Shown here: one piece after another, positions 21,329-44,391 of the stretch
Position numbering within the stretch: the stretch's first letter is position 1
Layout: each line of letters opens with the position of its first letter
Source of the DNA: Amorphochlora amoebiformis
Lineage: Eukaryota > Cercozoa > Chlorarachniophyceae
Reading direction: 5' to 3'
DNA: 64,000 bases
Assembly (NCBI GenBank): GCA_054601695.1
Contig: BAAHQB010000041.1
Coordinates: 496,001 to 560,000, forward strand
Notes under the pieces: generated by a model
What the model saw: only the letters and a program-made list of their open reading frames with translations
What the model was told of the DNA's origin: nothing
The model's database searches: none
Translations under genes and position numbers: made by a program

Positions 21329-21507
21329 TCGATCACGTTTTTCTCAACGTCAGTTACTCTCTTATATATATATATATAGATATGTAGATATATATATATA
21401 TATATATATATATATTGATATTAGTATGTAATGTAATATAGGCTTTGCATTCGGATAGTGGGCATGAGGGTTCCCATGGTTATCTATGGTACTCATATCA
21501 TATACTT

Positions 21508-21547
<40 letters not shown>

Positions 21548-22119
21548 ACACGTTACAGTATCTACGTCAAATTTCATACATACACACACATATATACATA
21601 CATATACATACATATATATATTTATATATATCTATATAATATATATATATATATATAATATATATATATAATACATACACATACCAATATACATATATAT
21701 ATATACACATATATATAATATATGTACATTGTTTATATTATCAGTATGTGTACTGCTTGTATACCATGTGCTTGTGTTTATGATTACGCAGCGCACATTT
21801 CTACATTTTAGTGCATATTTCATATATATATATATATATATACATACATATATATATATATATATATAAATATATATGTATGTGAATGTTACAAATATAT
21901 ATATATAATAAACTGTAATATATAAATACATATACATGTATATACATAATATTCATGGGTGTTTTTTTAAAATACAGGTATGCCCCTATGATCCAACCAA
22001 TCGGGGATGCCTTCGCATTTTTGGGGGTAATATATAGATCTATGCATATATACATGCATACATATATGTATGATATACCCATATATGTATTTAAAATTAA
22101 ATATATACATAAAAATATA

Positions 22120-22152
<33 letters not shown>

Positions 22153-22243
22153 TGTATTTATATATATTGATTATGTACCGGAACAATTATGTTTTTGCAT
22201 GTAGCATGTACAAATACACCTATACATACATATACATATTTAA

Positions 22244-22280
<37 letters not shown>

Positions 22281-22938
22281 GCGTAAATGTACATATATAT
22301 GTATGTACATATTTATGCTTATTAAAACTGTGAAAATTTTCATAACAAGATTGCAAGCTGTTACATGTATATATATATATATATATTTATATATATAAAT
22401 ATGTATAGATATATGTATATATGTATAGAAATGTATATATATATATACATATGTATACATGTATATATATACATATATGTAAATATATACATATATATAT
22501 ATATATATATACATTAGATCTTGATAATGATTCTTGGTGGCACAATTGCAAGCTGCAACTTTGTGATATTTCTCATCAATCGAGCTTTTCAAAAGGACTT
22601 TCCTGCGTACACAAATACATATATATATATATATATATATATAAATATATATATATGTATGTAATGTATATATGTATATATATGTATACAATATGTCTAT
22701 ATCAATTTGTATGCATTTATATATATATTTCATATATATATATATATACATGTATATATAATATACATAAAATACGTATGTTAATATATGTAGATACACA
22801 TATATAAATATGTATAAATATATTCGTAGTTGTATAATATCTACCACGTGTTGCACAAAAGGTATTTGTATGAATATATTCTCGATATACATGTATTATG
22901 TACATACATCCAAATATTTATAATATATACATGTATAT

Positions 22939-22989
<51 letters not shown>

Positions 22990-23538
22990 TTATATATGTG
23001 GTATCCTCATTATCTATGTATACTCCCAGAGTAATCTTAGAGCGCCATGAAAAAGAGCACAAGAAGGTCACTCTCGATCTCATCCGCAAACAGGTTTGAC
23101 CAAAACAGAGGAGGAAAATGGAAAGGGAAAAAAAATGAGAAATGTGAACTTTGATTTCATCCCGTAAGACAAGTTTGATCAAAATAGGACAAAAACAAGA
23201 AAGAATAGGTGAGAAATGTCAGTATATATATATATTATACATATATATATATGTATGTATATATATATATTTACATATGTTATAACAACAGACAGAGGAA
23301 GAAATTCGAGCATTGAGGGAAATATAGGAAAAAAGAGAGACAGAATGAGAAAAGAGCTGAGGGGGGAAGAGAGATATCCAGGAAGAGAAATTTAAGAAGA
23401 GAGATACGATACATGTATATATATATATATATACATGTGTATGTATGTATAAGTATATATTTACACATATATGTGTATGTATATATACACACATATATAT
23501 ATATATATATATTCAGTTCATCATACTCTCTTTCCTTT

Positions 23539-23578
<40 letters not shown>

Positions 23579-24220
23579 TATCATTTATATATGTAGGTTG
23601 CCAAGAGTATCGTAGTAAGCCTTGAAGCTCTCGTTGCATCAGTACTATATATGTGTACATATATATATATAGATATACATGTATATATCATATAAATATA
23701 GATATATGTATATTATATAAAATGTATAGTAAAGGCGACCTGGCTTAGGTAATTCACATCATACAATATATGTGTAAATATATATATATATATATATACA
23801 TCTACAGGATGTGATCGAAACAATGGTCAAACCTATCCATGCTATGACATTCACCGAATTAGGTCGAACTATAGCATCACCACAATGACAAACATAAGTG
23901 TCTCTTTCGCTCTCTATCCTATCTTTGGTTTTTCTCGTGCTCTCTTTAGCACGCGCTCTCTTTCACGGCTCTCTCCCACGCTTTTGGTCCTCTCTCGCAA
24001 TATCTCTCTCTGTTCTCTCTTTCTCGCTCTCTCTACCTCCACCATCTCGTTGGCTCTCTCTATCTCTGCCACACTCCATATGTATATGTACATAACATAT
24101 ATATATATATATGTGTATATATGTATATATATATATATATATATTATATGTATTTACAAATATACGTACACAAATATATGTACATACACACATATATGTT
24201 TATTATAATATGTATTATAC

Positions 24221-24253
<33 letters not shown>

Positions 24254-24762
24254 TTGTACATATATGAAGGTCGGGAGTATATTTTGTAATGTTCATGTAC
24301 CTACGTATACACACACACACATAATATATATATATATATAGATTCATATATATATATATATGTATATACAGATATGTGTATATGTACACATAATAAGAAA
24401 AACGAAAGAAATTAATCACATATTGTATAAATGCACCCCAAAATACTAAAACAGATATGCATACATAACATATAAGTATATATATATACAATACACGTAT
24501 ACATATATAATACGCAGGGCTTCTATCTGTGGTGGTGGCCATTCGTACAGTACTGTCCTTCCATCTTAACCATGACTTACACGCTATTGCGGTAAACATT
24601 ATAAAAGCGTGTATGAAAATATATGTAAAATATGTAAATATATATATATATATTATGTATATATATATACATATATATGAAAGTCGAACAATGTAACGAT
24701 ATATCTCTATCTTAACGAGAGCTTCTATCTATTGCAGAAAATGATATAAAAGCATCTGTGTA

Positions 24763-24807
<45 letters not shown>

Positions 24808-25849
24808 TACATGTCATAATCTCTGTCGATTCAGTTTAATATTATATAAATATATGTATAATATATAAATATGTATATACATGTATACTTTATGTACACG
24901 TAGTATACTATATTGAATTAAGCGAATATCAGGAGGAAATGGAACACGAGCAAGAGGCACGGCTTCAGGCAGAGGCTGCCCAGAAGAAAGTACAATATAT
25001 ATTTACAAGCATATATAAAACATGTAACACACACTCCTTCCGCATTGGTGACCAAAAAAACCAATTCCCTAAACTAGTCATACTAAACCTAACCCTAACA
25101 TTATTTTAACTACTAGCCCTCCTCTGATTCTAACCTTCCAACCCTGACCCTTGCCCTAACCCTAACCCAAACCCTAATCGAGTCAATGGTACTGGGACTA
25201 AGACATGCTGAATAATGTGATCCTAACTATAATCCTAACTCTAACCCTAACCTAGCCCTCCTCTGATTTTAACCTTCCAATCCTCGCTTACCCCTGATCC
25301 TAACCCTGACCCTGACCTGACCCTGATCCTGACCCTGACCCTGACCTTGACCCTAGCCCTTCCTCTGCTAATCTTCCAACCCTGACCCTGACCCTGACCC
25401 TGACCCTGACCCTGACCCTGACCCTGACCTTAAATCTCACCTTGCCCTTACCCCAATTATTCTAGGTACAACGCGCAAAGCTCGTGAATAATTTGTTCGG
25501 CTCAGGCAAAAAGAATATGATAATAGAGATATCGGAAGGGAAACACTCGAATAACGACAACGCGTTGAGCCCGAGCTCAGCAGCCGGAATTTTAGGGGAT
25601 AGGAAGCAAACTACGATTTCCCCTGGTACTAATTCTACTCAAGTCTATGTGTGTGGCTTGAGAGATTTGGTGTGGTGTTGATGTATGTATCGAAGGGAGT
25701 GGATGCGTATGATACGTGTGTAATAGTTATATACATGCGTTATGGTGTGCACGTATGTATGCATCCAGAGAAATATATATATATATATATATATATGTAT
25801 AAATTACATTATACATACATACATGTATATAATATATATGTATATGTAA

Positions 25850-25898
<49 letters not shown>

Positions 25899-25941
25899 CA
25901 CATGAATATGTATACAAAAGCATTTAATATGTACACACATA

Positions 25942-25979
<38 letters not shown>

Positions 25980-26169
25980 ACATATACATAATGTAGAAAT
26001 TAACCTACATCGGGGCGATGGTAAAAGCTATCGGGAGGTCACGGATACTACGGCGGAGGTATTCAACATATTATTTATGCAAACGAATATTTGCAATGTA
26101 CCCGTTCACATACTTTATATTATATAATATACATACACACCTATAGACATATCTATATAATTGTGAATG

Positions 26170-26206
<37 letters not shown>

Positions 26207-26269
26207 CATATTCTCTGACATGCATGTGTTATGTAGCCGCCCGCGATCGTGATGAATAAGTTAGCCTAG
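15308..26269 (+). CDS. Alpha-carbonic-anhydrase-related protein with long C-terminal extension
   Basis: Predicted 516 aa. Exons: 15308-15452, 15516-15565, 16034-16130, 16291-16322, 16839-16956, 17432-17504, 17965-18025, 18329-18367, 19724-19787, 20060-20139, 20576-20647, 21978-22026, 22518-22606, 22830-22861, 23030-23093, 23597-23641, 23808-23862, 24518-24591, 24933-24989, 25466-25625, 25997-26058, 26237-26269. An N-terminal signal peptide ([20 protein letters not shown]) precedes an alpha-CA fold at about 40-277: [47 protein letters not shown]. Two of three zinc-ligand positions look changed. The HxH site reads E127-M-H129, and the usual ELHLVH third ligand reads ELQLGK. The Glu of SEHT and the Thr of SLT are kept. 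Residues 278-516 match no family I know; they contain a Cys-rich stretch ([11 protein letters not shown]) and a charged helix ([19 protein letters not shown]). The exact C-terminus after 25625 is less certain. Retaining the intron after 20647 would end the protein four codons later. Confidence 0.85.
15620..15655 (+). repeat. Echo of the SPINIE exon start
   Basis: CCGATCGATATTGGAGAGG followed by AACGGAGC resembles the start of exon 16034-16130 (CGCCGATTAATATTGAGTC). It is in frame with exon 2 and gives a misleading PIDIGEE peptide. No AG acceptor precedes it, and the exon at 16034 gives the better alpha-CA match. Confidence 0.6.
16318..16562 (+). repeat. Tandem copies of one 5' splice-site region
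   Basis: The donor of exon 16291-16322 (ACG then GTATGCAAATGCAAGTGTGT) recurs at about 16388, 16452 and 16538 with the same GT start and following bases. Units are about 65-85 bp and rich in TGTG and ACGTACGT. Confidence 0.75.
17061..17102 (+). repeat. Echo of the acceptor region of exon 17432-17504
   Basis: ATAATAGTTCTTTATAGCTC, then TGAAGTAGGCAAGCTCAT, closely matches 17404-17440 (ATAATAGTTCATTCAAGCTC, then TGAAGCAGGCAAGCTCAT) in the same intron, about 340 bp upstream. It is a near-perfect 40-bp copy of branch, acceptor and exon start. Confidence 0.85.
17505..17890 (+). repeat. Long pyrimidine tract
   Basis: Almost pure C/T over nearly 380 bp in the sense orientation of the carbonic-anhydrase-like gene. 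It starts right after the donor of exon 17432-17504. Open frames through it are low-complexity Ser/Leu/Pro translations. Confidence 0.8.
18657..18795 (+). repeat. Two echoes of the exon 18329-18367 end
   Basis: 18657-18695 (GACTCCGTCTCAGCTATTGA, then TCTTGTAAC) matches the exon end GACTCGGTTTCAGCTATTAA, then TCTGGTAAC. A more decayed copy follows at about 18765-18795 (CCATTGATCTGACAAC). Both lie in the following intron. Confidence 0.75.
20160..20575 (+). repeat. Telomere-like CCCTAA block abutting a 3' splice site
   Basis: About 400 bp of CCCTAA and degenerate relatives in sense orientation. The last copies form the acceptor itself (CCCCAACCCAG) of exon 20576-20647. At least six perfect consecutive CCCTAA units occur near 20523-20550. 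Confidence 0.9.
23150..23186 (+). repeat. Echo of the exon 23030-23093 end and donor
   Basis: TTGATTTCATCCCGTAAGAC followed by AAGTTTGATCAAAATAG mirrors the exon end GATCTCATCCGCAAACAG plus donor GTTTGACCAAAACAG. It lies about 55 bp further on in the intron. Confidence 0.75.
24703..24755 (+). repeat. Echo of the exon 24518-24591 end and donor
   Basis: CTCTATCTTAACGAGAGCTT and TATTGCAGAAAATGATATAAA match CTTCCATCTTAACCATGACTT and TATTGCGGTAAACATTATAAA around 24558-24608. The GT donor of the original is AG in the copy. Confidence 0.7.
25080..25440 (+). repeat. Telomere-like CCCTAA/CCCTGA block
   Basis: CCCTAA repeats pass into a run of at least seven CCCTGA units near 25377-25428, all in sense orientation. 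The acceptor of exon 25466-25625 follows about 25 bp later. One copy of the dispersed ACTAAGACATGCTGAA repeat is at 25177-25232. Confidence 0.9.
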
Positions 26270-27441
26270 GGAGTGCGGATCGAGAGGCTAAGGTGTGGCC
26301 ATTAGACTACATGTATATATGATCATGAACTGGATGAATCTACCAGCCTGACTTAGCACGAATGTCCAGGCCAGTCTGAAACGTCTGCATCGTAATACCA
26401 GCTTAGTGGATTAACATTAAATGAATCATGACTAGTCGGAATATTACCGTTGCACAAATGTCTAGAATGTGTGGCAGAGCTGATCATCGATCGATCGGCC
26501 GTACGTCTTAATCATTTGTAGTGTTTTTGCGTATACAATTAGGTAAACGTTTTTGTGTACATGTATGTTACTACATAGAATGAATGTATTAACTAGATTA
26601 ATACGCAGGATATGATTCGAAGGTATAGTTTTAATATATATCTAGTATATATATATTTTACGTACATTCTCTACGTACTTCTAGACTTACTATGATCGAT
26701 GGTCTAGTAAAAGATATTGTCTGTGTGGCATCTAGATGTATATACGTGTTCACTAGGTTCACGCTCTAGTTCACTGGCGCTGATAGTAAGTAGTACGTAC
26801 GTGTTGTGTATACTAGGTGGACATGTGCTGCAGACCAAATTAGATATGCGTATTTACATCTAGTACATGCACGTACGTACGTACGTACTAACTAGGTGCA
26901 TGCGTATAACCGGATATACGCTCTAGACGCTAGATACGATATCGCGATACGTATCCGCATGCACGTACGCAGGTACGTATACTAACTACTAGACTAGCTA
27001 GCTAGTACGCATGCGTATAACCGCTATATATAGAGTTGTATGAACAATGTACAACCTAGACAACCTAGACAACTTATCGTACGTATACAAAATGAATTGT
27101 TGAGGTTAGTATATTACATATAGTACATGACGTACACTGGTGGTCAAACAACTAGAACAACTACTATGTTCTAGCACTGCCAGCATTGCACCGCGTGCGG
27201 TTAGGGGTTGTTCTAGTTGTTCTTCGCCGTATTAATTTAACATACCACTGTGGGATTTGTTGGATTTGAATTATGACTAGTAGGAACTAGTACATGAATT
27301 CATCATAACTAATATTCCTAATTATATAGATTCTTTCGATGGATTATACCAAAGTAACCACCGTGTGACTTAGTCTAGTAAGTTCAATCTTTCTACAGTA
27401 ACTAGGTTTTTATGATTAATATTACTCTAGTGCTGGTCAAG
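26270..27441. other. Convergent intergenic CTAG-rich island
   Basis: The longest spacer in the window (1.17 kb), between the facing stops of the carbonic-anhydrase-like gene and TRM1. By hand count it has about 28 CTAG words, plus ACGTACGTACGTACGT, GATCATCGATCGATCGG and CTAGCTAGCTAG runs. It is rich in self-complementary tetramers and almost free of (TA)n. The stop codon of the plus gene lies inside CCTAGG. Confidence 0.85.
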
Positions 27442-37544
<10,103 letters not shown>

Positions 37545-37771
37545 TCTAACGATGCCGAACCTTAGTTTCGAATAGTTCGCTCTACTCCTTGAATACGGTC
37601 GCCAAAGAACATCCCACACCCGGCGCATCCATACACCGGGCCGAATTTCGGAGCATCGGGACCTATGCACGTGTCCTTGAACCACTGGATTCCGAGGAAG
37701 GTGTGGCGCGTCGGATGTCATGGCGTCCCGCCGGTGTCAAGAACGCCACCGGTTTGCCAGGGCGGGACGTG
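37545..37771. promoter_or_regulatory. Divergent start region, possibly overlapping N-termini
   Basis: Lies between the TRM1 start (37544, minus) and the chosen start of the unknown plus-strand gene (37772). Both genes have longer in-frame N-termini reaching into it: TRM1 to 37721 and the plus gene to 37715. If both were used, the two coding regions would overlap head to head by a few bases. No TA runs or CTAG enrichment. Confidence 0.5.
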
Positions 37772-37902
37772 ATGCGATTTAGCATAATTCTGTTGATTTT
37801 GAGTGTACTTGCGCTTAAGTCCCCAGCGACAGGGATGATTGCAAAGGTTATGGATGGCTGGGCTCGAGTCTTATACTGGGAGGTTGGAGAGAAGAAAGGG
37901 GA

Positions 37903-37943
<41 letters not shown>

Positions 37944-38200
37944 GAAAAGAGAAAGACAGAATGAGGTATGTAGAATGAAGGGAACGGGATGGTGAGAAGA
38001 GGGGAGCACGCCTCGGTCGGCGATCGAATGAGCTGAAAGCCCAAAATCGAAATAACGTTAGGATTTTTGTTTTAGATATGCAAACTATCTTTTAGATATT
38101 ACATCAAAACATGATATTGCGCCCCAGCCAAATCAAAGCGGCTGGAGCAGCTCAGTGGAGGATGGGGGTTGGGTCGAAGTTGCCTTTTCCCAGACGATAC

Positions 38201-38250
<50 letters not shown>

Positions 38251-38450
38251 GTATTATATATATATTATATACATATTATATATATACATATATAGGCTGT
38301 TAAAAACCGAATTAAGAAGTTGCAAGAGGGCGAGAAGATCGTGGGAGTTAATACGACGTTTCGAGAAAGAGAGATCGAGGACAAGAAAGATATTATGTTG
38401 CATAGGGAGGTGAAATCTAGTAGTATTGAGTGTTTTGTTTGACTTCAATA

Positions 38451-38528
<78 letters not shown>

Positions 38529-38577
38529 CATATATATACATGCATGTATCACATTATATTTTACATGTATGTATGTA

Positions 38578-38613
<36 letters not shown>

Positions 38614-38813
38614 ATATGTACATGTATATATATATATATGTATATATATATTTTCTTACGTATATACATGTAAATGTATATATATATATATATATATATA
38701 TATTGTATGAGGGGTTCAAACTACTGGTCTCTCGTGTCATATGTATTTGTTCTATAATATATATACATATATATATATATATATATGCAAATATATATAT
38801 ATATATATATATG

Positions 38814-38891
<78 letters not shown>

Positions 38892-38982
38892 AATAAATAT
38901 ATATATATATATATATATGTGTGTATATATATATATTATATGTGTGTGTACAAATATATATATATATATACAAATATATATT

Positions 38983-39020
<38 letters not shown>

Positions 39021-39108
39021 TAATATATATAAACACAAATGTACACATGTCATAGGCACATATAGATTTACATACAAATATACATATATATATATATATA
39101 TATATCTA

Positions 39109-39140
<32 letters not shown>

Positions 39141-39586
39141 ACATAGAAACATATATTGGATGTATATATTTATTAGGGCTTTAAGGGGTATCTAATTGAT
39201 TATGTATTTCATCGTCCGGCGCATAACAAGATATTCCCTGCGGTTGCGAAGGTATTTGGATAGGATCGGATTTTTGCATATCTTTTATAGTACCGTACCT
39301 TTGGGTATGAATTACTGAATAATATACACTACAGTTTTATGTGAAGAATAGCCCAACCCTTGCCCAATATGCACGAGCTTGGATTAGCCTGGATACCGAG
39401 TACATTTTGTACGGTATACATACATACATGCTGGAAAGAATACTTAAAAGGTCCCAAATAATTATCATATATACATATATATATACATATATGTATATAT
39501 AGATATATACATATATATATATATATATATGTGTATAAATATGTGAAGACATTTATATATATATATATACATTATTTATGTGCATG

Positions 39587-39633
<47 letters not shown>

Positions 39634-39677
39634 CTGTGTAAAAATATATGTATTTCTATATATACACATGTGTATAA

Positions 39678-39713
<36 letters not shown>

Positions 39714-40420
39714 GTATACCAGGTATCCGGAGCACGGAATCGAAATGGTCCTGACCCAGGTATAGTAGTATATTTACAAACCCACTTGTACACATGCACA
39801 CATATTGTACAGTTCATTAATGTTGTCATGCATATAATATATATATATATATATATATAAATGTACGCATATAATTTTTATCTACATACATATTTATGTA
39901 TACATGTACACTCAAATGCTACAAATACACCAATCTAGAATTCCCGAGCCGCTCGTACTGCGGTCTGGGAAATATGCACGAGCCTGTCCAAGGAAACAGG
40001 CATGATTATGGAGGTTCAGGTATTTACATCTTCTTTTGTTCTCAGGCTCTTTATCTGATATAATAAATTTATATGTATGTTTTCATGCATGCACAATTAT
40101 ATATAGCAATATATATATTACGTAAATACATACATATGAATAAATATATAGACACACACCGTATATCTTTCTGCAGGATTTTGTATATGCGAAAAACATA
40201 GTATATGAATATACATATATACGTATAATACATTGTATGTATAATTTGTACACTTATCTAGTATATTCTTAAACATATATATATATATACATAAATATAT
40301 ATATATATATATGTATATATGTTTTTACATATCCATACGTGTATATGTAAGTGTATAAGAATACGTATATGAAATAAATATATATTATATTATAGCACAT
40401 AGATACAAATTGATAAATAC

Positions 40421-40452
<32 letters not shown>

Positions 40453-40897
40453 GTAATATATTTATATATATGTACATGTTATATGTATGTATGTATATAT
40501 ATATATATATATATGTATGTTATATGCGTGTGTGTATATACATATATATATATATATATACGCCATGATGTATATATACATAAATGTATTGTATACATAC
40601 AGATGGGCAATAAATATATTTTCATCTATATACATATATATATATGTATACTCTCTGTAGTTATTATTATACATATTCAAAAATATAAAACATGCATAGC
40701 GCGACTCTGGCCACTGGGCGTACATCAACCCCAGCGTGAATGCAACCCTACCTGGAGGTAAGCCATTCTGCCCCCGATTTGATACAGTAGTTCGTCTCCA
40801 TGGGTCGCCTAGGTTTGGCATCTCGGCTCTAAAGCGAAGCCATAAAGGGGAAGCAATTCACCGGTACCAGGGTTCGTCGAGGGCCGAGGATAGATGA
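37772..40897 (+). CDS. Unknown protein with N-terminal signal peptide
   Basis: Predicted 211 aa; family not recognised. Exons: 37772-37846, 38296-38409, 39177-39251, 39347-39408, 39723-39759, 39939-40019, 40177-40200, 40700-40757, 40788-40897. All phases agree. A further 51-bp exon at 38128-38178 would fit in phase. The start [21 protein letters not shown] is a good signal peptide; an in-frame ATG at 37715 would extend it. The mature part is mixed helix with aromatic residues: [68 protein letters not shown]. It has a basic C-terminus and no cysteine pairs or membrane spans after the leader. A plastid-routed or secreted role is inferred only from the leader. It ends at a CTAG-rich island facing the METTL21-like gene. 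Confidence 0.65.
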
Positions 40898-41312
40898 CGT
40901 CGTAATCAGCATAGCATTGATTGATCGACTGCATGAAAGATCCAGATTACGGCAAGGATGTCTAGGATGTATTATCTATATCTAGACTATACTAAGTAAT
41001 GACTAGTATCGTACGAGTATCACCGTGTCGCATAAAGAAAAAACTATATATACATAAACTTCTTTATAGCTAGTACGTAGTATACTAGGTTTCGGTTGTG
41101 CATCTCTAGATCTAGTACATAGACCAGTACTAGCTAGGTAGCTAGTGATAATCATTCGCGAATGAACTAGTTCTAGTAGTTAGATGGACTAGTGAATTAT
41201 TACGGTGATATGAAAGCTTCAATTGGTGTTCAACTAGTTAAAGTACATGGTGTGTCAACGCGACATTCTTAATTTATCCGTCTAGCCGTCTGTGGAAGAT
41301 CATTTTTCAAGG
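40898..41312. other. Convergent intergenic CTAG-rich island
   Basis: About 15 CTAG words in 415 bp by hand count, including AGTACTAGCTAGGTAGCTAG and AACTAGTTCTAG. It lies between the facing stops of the unknown plus gene and the METTL21-like gene. CTAG words continue into the Ser-rich last codons of the minus gene. Confidence 0.85.
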
Positions 41313-41603
41313 CTAACTACTAGAACTAGCGTCTGCGCTGCCCTCCTTATTTTTTGAGTTTGTGTTTGATGTTTCTTGCTTTGACTCTTTCTTCTCGTTC
41401 GTTTCTGGCTTCCACTTGTAGCGGTAAATTGCTATATCCCCTTCCTTGGCCACCGTCTCGGACGTGAATGCTTCGTCCTTTTAATGATAATCATAGTCAA
41501 AACAGGGACATTTCTGACATGTATGTTATACATTTTAGAAGTGAGTATTATATGTTAAATAAATTAATAGATACATCTTATGTTAATGACATATTTATAT
41601 GTG

Positions 41604-41639
<36 letters not shown>

Positions 41640-41787
41640 GTGGATATTGGACATATATTTTGACATGTATCTTGACACTACCATAAGCTCGAAGTACAGT
41701 TTCTCCCACTCAAATCTTCGGATTACGGCAACGTATACAACCTTGTCCATGTGTAATATATATATATATATATATATATATACAAAC

Positions 41788-41821
<34 letters not shown>

Positions 41822-42189
41822 GTGATGTGCCTTGATATACATGTACTACATATATAAATATGTGTGAGAGACAGAGATGAAAAAAATATATTACTATATT
41901 AATTATACATATAGCCATATGTATGTATCTGCGTGTATTTTTATATATACATATATATATCCATTATAAATTTGTATATATATGTGTGTATTGAATATAT
42001 AAATATACAAAATCAAATTCGTACCGGGTCCCTTCCCTCTTTGATCGACTTAACGACAAGTGCCTTAATACTCTTAACCAAGGGCCGTATACCTAGTGCA
42101 ATGGAATAACATTATATTATATTTATAAGTACATTACACAAATGTAACATATATATTTACATTGGTATATGCATATATATATATATATT

Positions 42190-42221
<32 letters not shown>

Positions 42222-42641
42222 CGTGTACATATACATATATATATACATATACACATATGTGTGTGTGTGTGTTAATAACATGTTTATATATTCCGGATAC
42301 ATTTGATGTATATATGTACATTTATAATTTAACATAAGTATAGTATCGTGTATGTGTGTATAATAATACTCTCGAGAGCAGATATGTACATGTATCAAGT
42401 ATGTGTGTATATTAATACCCTCGAGAGCAAAGATTAAATCCGAGCCTACCACTATATCACATGCCCTGGCAAAGGAAAAAAATAGATTAAATAAGTATCT
42501 ACGTCGTGGGAAAAAAGAATATACTCTTGGTTCAAAAGAACAGATATTAAGACTTACGGATACATAACACATATATTTATAAATTTATAATACGTGATAT
42601 ATATATTATATATATATTTATTATATTTAAACACACATGCG

Positions 42642-42682
<41 letters not shown>

Positions 42683-42734
42683 TTACATATACACTTACAT
42701 ATGCATTTATATACATATATATTTATACGTAGAC

Positions 42735-42772
<38 letters not shown>

Positions 42773-43474
42773 TATATATATATAATATGTAAAAATAAGT
42801 TTCTTTACTTATGTAGTAAGTTTATATAAAACATACGGGAGGTTGAATATTTCAGAGCCCCACACGTGTTCCTCAGTCGTCACCCTAAACTCTTTCTTCG
42901 CCTTGGCGGCCTTTTTTTCTAATTTAAACATCATCAACATTATTTACTATCCATATTCAAAGGTAAGGGGGGTTAGGGGCGGGGTTGTTGTTGACCTATG
43001 CTTCTGATATTGTACTGCAACACCTCCATGACGTACGACTGGTCTGTCATTGTCACCTTTTGGGGATAGGGTTAGGGTTGGATAGGTTAGCAGGTTAGGT
43101 TGCTGAAGGAATACCTCAGCTCCTAATAGGCCAAGGCACGTGCCCACAAGCCCGGTCCCGCTTCCTACCTCAACTACCTGGAATAACATACAATCAACAC
43201 GGAAGAAAAAATGCAAATAGATTCTGTCGTGAAAGTGGATTTGATGCATTGCGTGGTTATAGGAGATGGGAAGACATGAGACCTTTTTTCCCTTCAGGGA
43301 TGTCGACTTGAATTCCTTTGTCTCGAAGAACTTCACGGTCACCCGAGCACACTTCGTGGTTCCGCCTATGAATGTCACATATATGTGTATATTATATATA
43401 TCTTTACGTGGTGCATATGTAAAAACATTTACGTATACATGTATTTCACATTGTAGCATTGGTACATACTCACG

Positions 43475-43514
<40 letters not shown>

Positions 43515-43752
43515 GTATACACTATATATATATATATATAAATATATATAAATATAATATATGTATATATTATATACATACATATATAATATATATATAT
43601 ATACATATTTTGTTACGTGTTTATACGTGTATGTTACATAAAATGTTTAATATATATATGTTCTATACATTAACATAATATATATATATATATATTATAT
43701 ATTATATATATTGGAATAAATATATACACATACACATAAATACATATTCATA

Positions 43753-43797
<45 letters not shown>

Positions 43798-43850
43798 GTA
43801 CATATTCTTATGTGTTTATATATTATAATATAAATATAAATATATATATA

Positions 43851-43893
<43 letters not shown>

Positions 43894-43907
43894 ATATATA
43901 CATATAT

Positions 43908-43945
<38 letters not shown>

Positions 43946-44391
43946 CGCACGTGTATATTTACAATTAAATACCAATAATTATATTGTTTGTTGTGTATCG
44001 TGAAACACCCCTTAATCCAAAAAAGACCTACAAGCGTGTACCTACTATACGGATATCCACTCCCCCAACGCTTAGCTTTTGATCCAACGACTGGTCGTGA
44101 CTGTTATCGTTATGTGTCGTGGCCTGCATTCAACATAAGAACCGATAAGGATATCCAAAATCTACGGGACGGGAATAATTGTACTACCTTGCCGGATCGG
44201 CACATTTCGCAGTCACAACGCTTCTGAAGGCTCTTGGAGGCCCACTCGGGGTCGTTATTCGCCTGCTGTATATCAATTGGGGCTATAAGGAACGAAACAA
44301 ACCGGCCGATGACTAGACACATCCAAAACGCATCACTCCCCCTAAAACTCACCTTCTGTTCGTTCTTTGTCTCAGTTTGATTATTTGACAT
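41313..44391 (-). CDS. METTL21-like protein lysine methyltransferase
   Basis: Predicted 275 aa, Methyltransf_16 family of SAM-dependent enzymes that methylate protein lysines. Exons: 44353-44391, 44188-44265, 44042-44123, 43283-43365, 43115-43177, 42996-43056, 42837-42918, 42419-42465, 42025-42092, 41682-41741, 41313-41477. Phases agree. Motifs in order: GGTTKCARVTVKFFETKEF, LKGKKVVEVGSGTGLVGTC (SAM motif I, about residues 92-107), GAEVTMTDQSYVMEVLQYN, EEHVWGSEIF, DIVVGSDLIFALEGIRPLV (post-motif), IRRFEWEKLYFELM. The N-terminus has a Cys cluster (KRCDCEMCRSGK) not typical of the family. The C-terminus is a polar Lys/Ser/Asn tail ending in ASSSS, encoded by CTAGTTCTAGTAG-like sequence, so it may have grown out of the adjacent CTAG island. 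Which METTL21 subfamily and substrate cannot be told. Confidence 0.87.
42361..42384 (-). repeat. Echo of the METTL21-like exon 42419-42465 end
   Basis: TAATACTCTCGAGAGCAGAT on the plus strand repeats the exon-end/donor sequence TAATACCCTCGAGAGCAAAGAT at 42414-42436. It sits about 50 bp further into the following intron. Confidence 0.8.
42960..43110. repeat. TTAGGG-type blocks before two acceptors
   Basis: GGGGGGTTAGGGGCGGGG at 42967-42985 and GGGATAGGGTTAGGGTTGG at about 43062-43082 read as CCCTAAC in METTL21-like sense. The second ends five bases before the acceptor of exon 42996-43056; the first is upstream of exon 42837-42918. Confidence 0.8.
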
